Positions 10,071-25,529 of a DNA stretch of 64,000 bases are shown piece after piece. The number at the start of each line of letters is the position of its first letter. The first letter of the stretch is position 1. The stretch comes from Myxococcota bacterium. GTDB taxonomy: Bacteria > Myxococcota_A > UBA9160 > UBA4427. The stretch is taken from assembly GCA_041389495.1 (NCBI GenBank), contig JAWKRT010000001.1:1302001-1366000 (forward strand). The letters run 5' to 3'. The position numbers and the translations under genes were made by a program. The notes under the pieces are model-generated. The model was not told where the DNA came from and ran no database searches. It saw nothing but the letters and a program-made list of their open reading frames with translations.

Positions 10071-12343
10071 TCAGGCGTCGCCGGGCGCCGGCGCTGCCTC
10101 GCGCGCGAAGTCGACGAAGATCGGCGACGACCAGGCGCGCTCGCCGACGGGCGACGGGCAGCCTCCCTCGTCGACGCGCGCCTGCGTGCACGGCCGGATC
10201 GCGCTCGGCTCGCCGTTCGCGTCGAGCTCGGTCTCGAGCGGCGCGCCGTTGAGCGCCATCGACGGCGCCTCGATCGCGCGCGCGTAGTAGAGCGCGTCGC
10301 GCCCGTCGGCTGCGAACGTCTCGTCCTCGAAGGCGACGCGGCAGCCGGCCGGGTCGGGCGCGCACTCGAAGCGCCGCCAGGGGTCGTCGATCAGCTCGGC
10401 CGGGCTCTCGTCGGCGCGCGTGCGCGGGCGGATGCGCACCACCTCGATCGCCGCGATCGGCCGCCGCACGTCGCTCGGGAAGTAGCACTCGTCGTGGCAC
10501 AGGTAGGCGAGCCGCTCGGGCGAGAGCGCGCGCCGGCTCTCCTCCGGGCACCCGGGCTTCGGCTCGAACGAGCCGACGGCGCGCACCTCGAAGCGCGGGT
10601 TCGCGCCCATCGCGTGCTGCGAGCCCATCGGCGCGCGTCCGCCGTCGGCGCCGGGCGCGTTCGTGATGTCGAACCACAGCAGGATGCGCGGCCCGCTCGT
10701 GCCGTAGGCCTCGCGCCGCGCGAGCGCGCTCCAGATCGCCTCGCGGCTGCGCCCGCGCGCGTGCACGGCCGCGAGCCCGGCCGGGAACAGGAACGACGAG
10801 ACGCGCAGGTCCTGCTGCGACCCGACGCTGATCGTCGTCGCGCCCGGGTCGACGGGCATGCGCGGATCCTCCATCTCGCGCGACGAGAACATCGACTGGA
10901 ACATCCCGTACGGGAACTCGGGCGTGCCGCGCACGTCGCTCACGAGCGACGGATCGCTCTGCTTGTAGGCGTTGCCCGGGCGTCCCGTGTGGCCGTCGCT
11001 CGAGGCGACGAAGCCGAAGCGGAATCGCCGGCGGCCCTCGCCGGCGTCGGGGTCGGCCAGCGTCATCGCGTACTGCACGCTCTCGCGCGGCCGGTATCCG
11101 AAGGAAGGCTTGAAGCAGTCGCGGCACTGGTCGCAGTCGAGCCAGTCCTCGGGCGTCGTGTCGGGGAAGACGCGGAACGGGTTCACCCACGTGTTCGCCG
11201 CGAGCGTGCGCGCGCGCTCGACGCGCCGCTCGCACTCGTCGGCGGGCAGGTCGCCGCAGCGCTCGCGCATGATCTGTCCCGCGCGCTCGCAGCACGTGAG
11301 GTGGCCCGCGACGTGCGCGGGGCACGTGCGCGTGCCGTCGGCCGCGACGTCGATCTCGCGCCACGCGCGGAACTCCTCCGAGTTGCCGTGGCCCGACATG
11401 ATCTCGACGAGCGGCATGCGCTCGGGCGCGTACTGCGCCTCGGCGAGGTGCTTGTCGAACGTCGTCGACGCAGGCGTGTACACGCCCCAGGTCGTGCCGT
11501 GCGGGATCACGAGCGCGGGCAGGCCCCACTCGTCGAGCTTGCGGTGCAGGTCCTTCGGCTCGCGCGCCACCTCGAGGCACGCGTCGCCCTCGATGTCGGG
11601 CGACGCGACGCCGTCGGGGCAGAGCGGCCGCTCGGCGAGTCGTTCGTGATGCTCCGCGAAGCGCTCGTGCACCGGCCAGTCGAGGAAGCCGACGACGCGC
11701 GTCGAGCGCGCCATCGCGGCGAGGCCGCGCAGCGCGGGCGACGTGTCGGCCGCCGCGATCGGCCGCGCGGGCAGCCGCGCGTCGTCCGTCTCCGGGAACA
11801 CGACGCAGCGGTGGCCCCAGTGGTCGTCGGGCGTGAGGCCCATCTGGCTCCACTCGAAGCCCATGAACGCGACGAGGTCGGCGTCGCCGCCGTCGCCCGC
11901 GCGCGCGTTGCACGCGCGCACGCTCTCCTTCGAGCGGGTCCAGTGCTCGGGCGCGAGCGACTCCGCGTGGTCGGTCAACGCGAAGAAGTCGAGGTTCGCG
12001 CAGTGCCGCGCGAAGTCGCAGGCGTCGTTCGGCGGGTGCGCGCCGTCGCCGCCCAGCATCGGCAGCGAGAAGAGGAAGCCGTCCGACGAGTAGGACGTGT
12101 GCACGTGCAGGTCGCCGAACAGGATCGTCGTGTCGTCGGCGGGCGCGTCGTCGGCGCGGGACGCGAGCGCGCGCCCGGCCTCGTCGCGCGCGCGCGCTGC
12201 GCGGCGAGCGACGCCTCGCTCCGCCGCGGGCCCTCGATCTGCGAGTCCCACTGCGCCGCGCGGTCGTCGCCGCACCCGGAGGCGGCGGCCGCCGCGGCCA
12301 GCAGCGCGGCGGCCGCCGCGCGGACGGAGGTCGTTCGCGTCAC
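10071..12343 (-). CDS. DUF3604 (PHP-like) lipoprotein with an apparent frame change near the N-terminus
   Basis: The main body reads without interruption from 12275 to 10071. It starts its domain with ILFGDLHVHTSYSSDGF, a metal-binding PHP-like motif (DLHVHT), then DFFALTDHAE and DGHTGRPGN. This matches DUF3604 proteins, presumed metal-dependent hydrolases of unknown substrate. The natural N-terminus is in another frame. A GTG at 12343, overlapping the upstream stop as GTGA, opens a lipoprotein signal with Cys24 (AAAASGCGDD) and reads to a CG run at 12185-12197. Removing one CG unit there joins both parts as AAQRARDEAGR. Cysteine-rich stretches (CDQCRDCFK) occur mid-protein. Either the base call is wrong or the gene is slipped. 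Confidence 0.8.
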
Positions 12344-13068
12344 AGCACGCTCCTCGGCGCGCGTCCGTCGACGGGCGCGCGCAGCGGCACCAGGTGCTCG
12401 GTGCGGTTGAAGAACTCGAGCGACCACACGGCGCCCGCGCCGAGCGCCGACGTGTGCAGCCGCGTCATGCCCGTCCACGCGCTCGTGAAGCGCAGCGGCG
12501 CCCACGGGTTCGGCTCGATGCCGAGCAGGTGCGACACCGCGACCGCGTTCGTGCCCTCGTGCGCGACGACGAGCACGCGCGCGTTCCAGTCCTCGACCCG
12601 CCACAGCCGGTGGCCCGCGTCCTCGTGCACGCCGAGCGCGTGCGCACCCGTGAGCAGCGCGTCGACGCCGCTCGTCACGCGCTCGTAGAAGTGGCGGAAG
12701 CTCTCGCCGCCCGCGTAGCCGTCCCACCAACGCTCGGGCTCGCGCAGTCGCCCGTCGCGGAAGAAGGCCTGCACCTGCGCGGGCGTGCTGCCGCCGAGCT
12801 CGGGGAGCGCGAGCTCGCGCAGCCACGACAGCGTGCGCGGCTCGAGCCCGAGCGCGCGCGCGATCGGCGCGGCCGTCTCCTGCGCGCGCACGAGCGGGCT
12901 CACGTACAGGACGTCGAAGGCGCGCGCGCCCTCGCCGTGCTCGCTCGCGAGCGCGCGCGCGGCGCGCTCGGCCTGCTCGCGGCCGAGCTTCGTGAGGACG
13001 GGCTCGTCGACGGCGCGGTCGTCCGGCTCCCAGTCGGGCTGCCCGTGGCGGATGAACGTGATCTCCAA
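12340..13068 (-). CDS. Histidine phosphatase family protein (phosphoglycerate-mutase fold)
   Basis: 242 residues. The catalytic RHG motif is at residues 7-9 (FIRHGQPDWEP), the second histidine is in VVAHEGTN, and YVSPLVRAQETA is the conserved phosphate-pocket arginine region. This branch covers phosphatases acting on small metabolites or sugar phosphates; I cannot assign a substrate. Its stop overlaps the GTG of the DUF3604 lipoprotein by 4 nt. A TAGGCT box lies at 13196-13201 on the minus strand, in the 190-bp gap shared with the divergent lhr gene. Confidence 0.87.
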   Translation of the reverse strand: MEITFIRHGQPDWEPDDRAVDEPVLTKLGREQAERAARALASEHGEGARAFDVLYVSPLVRAQETAAPIARALGLEPRTLSWLRELALPELGGSTPAQVQAFFRDGRLREPERWWDGYAGGESFRHFYERVTSGVDALLTGAHALGVHEDAGHRLWRVEDWNARVLVVAHEGTNAVAVSHLLGIEPNPWAPLRFTSAWTGMTRLHTSALGAGAVWSLEFFNRTEHLVPLRAPVDGRAPRSVL

Positions 13069-13240
13069 CGACGGCTCCTGTGCGCGCGGCGGCCGCGGGG
13101 CGAACGACGACGGCGTGGCTTGGGCGGGGAGGGCGAGCGCGGCGGCGGCGGCGCGAGACCCGGCCGCGCGGCGCCCCCCGCGCCGCGGCGCGCCCAGCCT
13201 ACCGCCTCGCGCGCGCGGCGGGGTAGCTCGCGGCGACTGC

Positions 13241-13246
13241 TACGTT
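13241..13246 (+). promoter_or_regulatory. TACGTT -10-like box before the lhr-type helicase
   Basis: TACGTT ends 11 nt before the ATG at 13258. No Shine-Dalgarno-like sequence precedes that ATG, so the transcript may carry only a few untranslated bases. Confidence 0.35.
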
Positions 13247-13257
13247 CGCCCGCCGTC

Positions 13258-17739
<4,482 letters not shown>

Positions 17740-19685
17740 TCGGCGTCGGTCGCCGCACCGCCCGCTCCCGGGCCGGGCGCGCGCGTCCCCTCCGCAGCGC
17801 GAGCGCCGGCGCGGTCTTCCGATTCCGATGCCTGCTCGAGCGCGCGCAGGCGCGCTGCGAGCGGCGCGTTTCCGGGGTCGAGCCGCGCGGCCTCGCGCAT
17901 CGCGGCGAGCGCTCCGGCCGCGTCGCCCTGCGCGTGCCGTGCGAGCGCGAGGGCGGCGTGCGGCGCCGAGTGCGAGGGCGCGATCGCGATCGCGCGCTCG
18001 AGTGTGCGCGCGGCCGCCGCGGCGTCGCCCGCGCCGAGCTCGGCGAGCCCGAGCAGGTACCACCCGAGCGCGTCGTCGGGCGCGCGCTCGATGGCCGCGT
18101 TCGCGTGCGCACGCGCGTCCTGCGCGCGCCCGAGCTCGACCTCGAGCTGCACGAGCGACTCGAGCGCGAGCGGCTCGCCGGGCTCGAGCTCGTGCGCGCG
18201 CAGGGCGTGCGCGAGCGTGCGCTCCGCGTCGCCGCGCCGCCGGTGCTCGCGCGAGAGGATGGAGTGCACGAAGGACGACTCGCCCGAGTCGCGCAGCACG
18301 CTCTCGAACAGCGCGACCTGATCGTCCCAGATCGCGACGCGCGCGGGCAGGAGCGCCGAGAACGCCGCCGCGAACGCGACGCCGAGCGCGATCGCCGCGC
18401 GGCGCGGCAGCGCGGCGACGGCGAGCGCGAACGCCGCGGTCGGCACGTAGAGGAAGCGGTCCGCCATCGCGATGCCGGCGAGCGCGGGTGGCCAGCAGAG
18501 CGGCAGCAGCGTCGCGGCGAAGAGCGCGGGGGGGAGCGCGGCCGCGCGGCGGCGCGCGAGCCCGCGCGCGAACGCGAGCGCGAGCAGCGCGACGACGAGC
18601 GCGCCCGCCGCGGCGCGCAGCGGCGAGAGCGCCGGCACCTGCCGGAGCGCGGAGAGGTTCACCGGCGCGACGACCGAGAGCGCGTAGTCCGCGACGACGC
18701 CGAGACCGACGCCGAATCGCGCGAGCGCGCCCTCGGGCAGCGGGACGCTCTCGCGGCCGAGCGCGAGGCCGGGGATCGAGAGCCGGATCGCCACCGCGAT
18801 GGCGGCGGCGACGACGACGAGTGCGACGGCGCGCGCGCGCGACGCGCGCAGGGGCGCGCTCGCGCGCGCGCTGCCGCTGTCGCTGTCGCTGCCCATGCCC
18901 GTGTCCGTGCGCAGCCACGCCGCGAGCGCGACGACCGGCGCGCCGAGCAGCGCGACCTCCTTCGCGAACGCGCCCGCGAGCACGAGCGCCGCAGGCGCGA
19001 TCGCGGCGCCGCGCAGCGCGAGCGCGATCGCGGCGAACAGGAACACGCTCGCGACCGGATCGCTGCGGCCCATGATCAGGCACACCGGCTCGGCGTGCGC
19101 CGGGTGGAGCGCGAACAGCACGGCCGCCAGCGCGGCGCGCCACTCCTCGCGCGGGCCGTCGCGGCGCGCGGCGCCCGGTGCGAGGAGCGCGAGGGCGAGC
19201 GCGAAGAGCGCGATCGCGGACGCGGCGTGCCAGGCGAGGTTCGTCGCGTGGAAGCCCGCGGTCGCGTCGCCGAAGAGCGCGCGGTCGAGCGCGAGCGTCG
19301 TCGTCACGACGGGGCGGTAGTAGCTGGCGCCGTCGCCGCGCGTCGCGAAGAGCGGCTCGAACGGCTGGACCCAGAGGCGCGCGAGGCCGCGCACGCCGTC
19401 GACGTCGAGCCCGGGGCCGATGGCGAACCGGTCGTCCCACACGAGCGCGTCGTCGAGCGACGACAGGTAGGGCGCGACGGCCGCGATCGCGCACAGCGCG
19501 ATCCAGCCGGCGCGACGGGCGCGCCGCGCGCGGCGCGCCGCGCCGGAGACCGCGCCGCGATCGCGGTATGCGCTCTCTCGTGCGTCGTCGCGCGCGGGGG
19601 ATTCGGGCGCCACGGAACCTCCTCGCCCGCGCGGCGGTGCGGCGGCAGTAGTTGTACCCGATGCCGCCCGCGCCGCGCCCGTGCG

Positions 19686-21248
19686 CTAGTCGCGCCCGTC
19701 CGCCGCGCTCGGCCCGGGCGGCTGGAAGACGGCGAGCTGCGCGATCGCGACGTCCGTCTCGTCGACGCGCCCGTCGCCGTCGAGGTCGTGGTCCGCGTCG
19801 TATGCGCCGGCCTTCGCGGTCAGCGCGATCCACTCGACGTCGCCGCGCTCGTCGAGCGGGAAGACGGCGCCCCACGACGTCGTGACGACGCCGTCGCCGT
19901 CGACGTCGGCGTCGCAGGCGTTGCCGTAGCCGTCGCGGTCGCTGTCGCGCTGGTCCGGGTCGGGGACGTCGGTGCACACGTCGCGGTCGTCGGGAACGCC
20001 GTCGCCGTCGCGATCGCGGGGGCGACCCGGGCGCGCGGGCGGCGCCTCGAGGCGCAGCATCGGGTCGCCCACCCACGTGTGCATCCACCCGAGGAAGGGC
20101 ACGCTCGACCAGTAGGCCTCGACCGCCGGGACGCCCTCCGCATAACGACCGAAGAGCACGTCCGGGCGCGGGACGGCGGCGAGCATCGGCTCGGCCACGT
20201 GGCCGCCGACGCCCGCCACGCCGAGCGCGAGCAGGTCCATCGCGAGCGACTGCCCGTAGGTCGCGCCGGCCGTGAACGTGCGCGCGCCCGTGCTGACGAA
20301 GTCGACCGCGACGGCGCGCGGCGCGAAGCGGCCGGGATGGACGTGCCCGCCGAACGCGCCGTAGTACGGCCGCGGCGGGTGGTCGGGATCGTTGCTGCCC
20401 CACGAGGCGTAGGCCGCGATCGCCGGCGCGTCGCGCACCTCGTCGGGGCCGTCGTCGCGCTGCACGGGCACGCGCGCCGCGCCGAGCGCGGCGGCCGCCG
20501 CGCCGAGCAGCCGCGCGTTCGCGACGCCCATGCCGCCGCGCAGGCGGGCGTTGCCGTCGAGGACCCAGGCGCGGGCGGCGTCCGGCTCGGGCCGCGCCTC
20601 GGCCGCCTCGACGAGCGCGCGCACGCTCGCGGGCACGGCGCCCGGTGCGTCGCTCGCGGCGATGGGGCCGGTGAGGCGCGCGACGAGGTAGCGCGGCAGC
20701 GCGTCCGCGCCGCGCCGCGCGCGGAAGTCGCGGAAGCGCTCGCGCGAGCGGAAGTACGGGTTGGGCGTGCGCGCGACGCCCGGCGCCTCGTCGAGCGTCG
20801 TGCCGAGCAGCATCAGCTCGGCGTCGACCGAGGCCTGCAGCGAGTCGCGCAGCCGCACGTCGAGCGCAACGCGCTCGGCGTCGATGCGGAGCGGCACGCC
20901 CTTCGTCGTGACGATCACCTCGATCGCGTCGCGCAGCCCGCTGCGGTCGAGGTGCGCGGCGATCGGATCGCGCACGAGCGTGCGCCAGCGCTCGCGGTCG
21001 ATCGTCTCGTGCGCGTCGGTCCGCAGCGCGGGGTCGGCGACACCGACCGCGATGCGCGCGACGTTGCGCGCCGGGATGCCGCGCCGCTGCGCGTACCACT
21101 CGCCGATCGCGACCGAGACCGGGCTCTCGACGTTGACGACGACGAGCACGCGCTCGGGGGCGTCGCCGCCGCAGGCGGCGGCGAGCACCGCGCACGCGAG
21201 GACGCATGCGCACGCGCGCGCGATCGGCGTCGGGAGCGGGCGCGGCAC
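19686..21248 (-). CDS. TIGR03790-family lipoprotein with calcium-repeat-like C-terminus
   Basis: 520 residues. The N-terminus has a signal ending in VLAAACGG, a plausible lipid-attachment Cys26. The central domain (about 30-400) has the TIGR03790 pattern: WYAQRRGIPARNV, IVTTKGVPLRI, YASWGSNDP and a GWMHTWVGDPML ending. The C-terminus carries Asp-rich repeats of the thrombospondin type-3 or dockerin kind (DRDGDGVPDDRDVC, DADVDGDGVV, DLDGDGRVDETD), expected to bind Ca2+. The function of TIGR03790 is unknown. TAGACT at 21300-21305 (minus strand) is a candidate -10 box. The gene is divergent from ettA. Confidence 0.8.
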   Translation of the reverse strand: MPRPLPTPIARACACVLACAVLAAACGGDAPERVLVVVNVESPVSVAIGEWYAQRRGIPARNVARIAVGVADPALRTDAHETIDRERWRTLVRDPIAAHLDRSGLRDAIEVIVTTKGVPLRIDAERVALDVRLRDSLQASVDAELMLLGTTLDEAPGVARTPNPYFRSRERFRDFRARRGADALPRYLVARLTGPIAASDAPGAVPASVRALVEAAEARPEPDAARAWVLDGNARLRGGMGVANARLLGAAAAALGAARVPVQRDDGPDEVRDAPAIAAYASWGSNDPDHPPRPYYGAFGGHVHPGRFAPRAVAVDFVSTGARTFTAGATYGQSLAMDLLALGVAGVGGHVAEPMLAAVPRPDVLFGRYAEGVPAVEAYWSSVPFLGWMHTWVGDPMLRLEAPPARPGRPRDRDGDGVPDDRDVCTDVPDPDQRDSDRDGYGNACDADVDGDGVVTTSWGAVFPLDERGDVEWIALTAKAGAYDADHDLDGDGRVDETDVAIAQLAVFQPPGPSAADGRD

Positions 21249-21455
21249 GTCGGGCCTCCCGCAGCCTCGGGTGGGGTCGGGGGTTCGAAGCGGCCGCGCA
21301 GTCTATCCCCCGATCCGGGCCGGCGCCTTCGCCCGGCGCTGCGCGCCGCCGGGCTCGGATGCGCGCGCGCGGCCAGTGGTTATGCTCCCGGCGCTTCGCA
21401 CCCAGATCTGGAACGACTCCCGCGCGCGGGCGGCGCGCGGACGGAGGGCTTCGCA

Positions 21456-23132
<1,677 letters not shown>

Positions 23133-23141
23133 CGGACGCGC

Positions 23142-23381
23142 CTAGCGCGAGCGCGCCGTCCGTCGCGCGCGGCGCCACTCGAGCAGGCCGACGGCCGCGA
23201 GCACGGCGGCCGCGAGCGCGACCGCGTGGACGGGCTCGCCGAGCCAGTGGGCGGGCGTTCCGGCGTGCGACGGGTCGCCGTGGCCGGGGTGCGCGGCGGC
23301 GGGATGGGCGAGCACGGCCGCGCCGAGCAGCGCGAGCGCGCGGGCGCACGTCCCGGGGATCGAGAGCGGCTTCGTCGTCAT
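23142..23381 (-). CDS. Small exported membrane protein with His-rich loop
   Basis: 79 residues. A signal-like hydrophobic segment ends in AHPAAAHPGHGDPSHAG, a His/Gly-rich stretch that could bind metal. A second hydrophobic segment (VHAVALAAAVLAAVGLLEW) and a basic tail follow. GAGGGAAG sits 6 nt before the ATG, which decides the start. It is tail to tail with ettA. I do not recognise a family; short proteins of this shape occur near metal-handling genes, but nothing here proves that role. Confidence 0.6.
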   Translation of the reverse strand: MTTKPLSIPGTCARALALLGAAVLAHPAAAHPGHGDPSHAGTPAHWLGEPVHAVALAAAVLAAVGLLEWRRARRTARSR

Positions 23382-23478
23382 CGCGTCTTCCCTCCGCGGG
23401 CCGCGTTCGCTGCGGCCGCGCCGCGCCGGGCGGCGCCGCATGCTCCCACGTCCCCGCGCGCGGCACAAGGCGCGCGCG

Positions 23479-24966
23479 TCACTCGCCGCCGCCGTCCTCG
23501 GGCTCGATCGTGACCTCGCGCCGTCGCTTCATGCGCTCGAGGCGCTGGCGCTCGGCCTCGCGCAGCCGCTCCTTCACGAGCGAGCCGTCGAACTCGAACT
23601 CGTGGTCGACCGCGGCGTGTTCGTCGTCCGAGCTGCGCGCCTCGATGTGCAGGCGGTTGTGCCCGAACGCGACGGGCACGGTGCCGCGGAAGCGCCCGCC
23701 CGTCCCGTACGCGAGCCCGTCCGCGTCGGCGCCGAGCGTCTCGTTGCGCACCGAGATCGAGGTGACGTAGGGCATGCGGATGTCGCGCAGGTAGTCGCGC
23801 GCCTCGTCGGGGCGCAGCACCTGCGTGAAGCGCCCGCGGTTGTCGCGGAGCATCTCGGCGACGAGCGTCGAGGGCTCCGACGACGCGCCGCCGAGCGCGT
23901 AGAGGTGCAGCGCGACACCGTGCTCGTGCGCGCGGCGCGCGAGGCCGAGCACCTGCGCGCGCGCGTTCGCCGGCTGCTGCGCGTCGGGGCCGAAGGGCAG
24001 GGCGCGCGTGCCGTCGGCGAGCATCACGAGCAGCTTGCGCGCGTGCGGGCGCGCCCCGGCGGCATCGCCGCCCGTGAACTGCAGGGCGTCGAGCGCGAAG
24101 GCGAGCCCGCTCGCGAACGTGGGGGCGCCCGCCGCGCCGCGCGCGCCGAGCGCGACGAGCGCGCGGTCGAGCGCGGCGGCGTCGTCGGTGAGCGCGATCT
24201 CGGTGCGCGCGCCCGTGTGCTCGCCGCGCCGCGGCCGCACGTTCGGATGGCTGACGACGCCGATGCGCGTCTCGCCGAGCCGCGGGCGCGCGCGCTCGAC
24301 GAAGGCGCGCGCCGCCTCGACCTGCGCGGCGAGCAGACCGCGCGCGCCGACGTCGGCCGACGTGTCGATCGCGATCACGACGTCGTAGTCGGCGCCCTGG
24401 AGGCCGCCGAGCCGCACGCTCCCCTCGACCGTCGCGACCGGCTCGGCCGCGCGCAGCGGCATCTGCGACGAGGGCGACGCCACGTCGATCGTCATCGCGC
24501 CGAAGCCGTCGCCGTCGCGCGAGACGGCGCAGCGCTCCATCACGTCGGGGTCGAAGACGTCGATGCCGCGCACCCACGAGGGCGCCGGGACGTGCGCGTC
24601 CGGCGGCTCGACGCAGCGCCAGCGCAGCTCGTTCCACAGCACGCCCGCGTCCTCGAGCTGGCACGTCTCGACGGGGACGCGCGCGTGCGCGGGATGCGCG
24701 ACCCACTTCCGCTCGGGGCGGTGCCAGACCTCGAGCTCGATCTCGCTCCCGCGGCAGGACGCGCGCGGATAGAAGACGTAGACGGGGTCGCGCGGCCAGC
24801 CGACGAGCGAGTCGGTGGGCTCGAAGAGCTCGGGCGGCGCCGCCGCGCCGGGCCGCGGGCCGAGCACCGCGAGCGCGAGCGCGACGAGGTGTGCGAGGAC
24901 GAGCGCGCGCACGAGGGCGAGCGCGCGCGTCGCGGTCGGAGGGCGGGTGGCGGAGCGGGGGGTCAC
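23479..24966 (-). CDS. Exported von Willebrand factor A domain protein
   Basis: 495 residues. There is an N-terminal signal (hydrophobic 15-36, ending PGAAAPPE), then a ~150-residue region with paired cysteines. A VWA domain spans about 195-370 with DYDVVIAIDTSAD (201-205) at the MIDAS position, a Thr-containing loop and LLVMLADGT. The canonical MIDAS is DxSxS; here the last position is Asp205, which would alter metal binding. The C-terminus ends in a highly charged helix (KERLREAERQRLERMKRRRE). Function unknown; VWA domains usually mediate protein contacts. TACGCT at 25019-25024 (minus strand) may be its -10 box. Confidence 0.75.
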   Translation of the reverse strand: MTPRSATRPPTATRALALVRALVLAHLVALALAVLGPRPGAAAPPELFEPTDSLVGWPRDPVYVFYPRASCRGSEIELEVWHRPERKWVAHPAHARVPVETCQLEDAGVLWNELRWRCVEPPDAHVPAPSWVRGIDVFDPDVMERCAVSRDGDGFGAMTIDVASPSSQMPLRAAEPVATVEGSVRLGGLQGADYDVVIAIDTSADVGARGLLAAQVEAARAFVERARPRLGETRIGVVSHPNVRPRRGEHTGARTEIALTDDAAALDRALVALGARGAAGAPTFASGLAFALDALQFTGGDAAGARPHARKLLVMLADGTRALPFGPDAQQPANARAQVLGLARRAHEHGVALHLYALGGASSEPSTLVAEMLRDNRGRFTQVLRPDEARDYLRDIRMPYVTSISVRNETLGADADGLAYGTGGRFRGTVPVAFGHNRLHIEARSSDDEHAAVDHEFEFDGSLVKERLREAERQRLERMKRRREVTIEPEDGGGE

Positions 24967-25101
24967 GGGTGGCTCGGGGTCTCGTGCGAAGCGCGCGGCC
25001 GCGCCGCGGGCGGCGCGGAGCGTAGCGCGGGCTCCGGCGCGGCCGCTGCGGCCACCGCGCGCCTCCGGCCGTGCGGCCGCGCCCGCGGGCCGTCCTGGAT
25101 G

Positions 25102-25491
25102 TTAGGCGCCCGCGGTCGATCCGCGGCGCAGGAGGGCCGCGACGAGCGCGACCGAGCCGAGCTCGAGGACGAGCGCGCCGTTCGTGTAGGCGCCGAAGCT
25201 GCCGTCGACCACCGCGCCCGCGAGCCGCACGCTGCCGAGCCCGGCCGTCAGGCAGCCGAGCGTGACGAGCGCGGCGCGCGCGTGCGCGGCGCGCACGAGC
25301 CCGAGCAGCGCGATCGCGCCGATCGCCGCCTGCGCGCCGCCGTACATCGCGCGCAGCTCGGTCGTCCCGGTCGCGGTCGTCGCCGCGACCCCCGCGATGC
25401 CGGCGAGCGCATCGGGGCTCGCCGCGAGGTAGAGGCCGTAGGGCAGCCAGACGAGCACCGAGAGCCCCAGGAACACGCGCACTCCGGTCAT
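25102..25491 (-). CDS. Four-helix membrane protein, DUF4345-like
   Basis: 129 residues with four hydrophobic segments. The pattern SPDALAGIAG...ELRAMYGGAQAAIGAIALLG is typical of DUF4345 proteins, whose function is unknown. GGAGGTG ends 5 nt before the ATG at 25491 and fixes the start. It lies 38 nt downstream of the SUKH-like/DUF924 gene on the same strand, so they are probably co-transcribed. Confidence 0.75.
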   Translation of the reverse strand: MTGVRVFLGLSVLVWLPYGLYLAASPDALAGIAGVAATTATGTTELRAMYGGAQAAIGAIALLGLVRAAHARAALVTLGCLTAGLGSVRLAGAVVDGSFGAYTNGALVLELGSVALVAALLRRGSTAGA

Positions 25492-25529
25492 CGACACCTC
25501 CGTGCGCGGCGTCCGGCCGCGCGTTCGCG

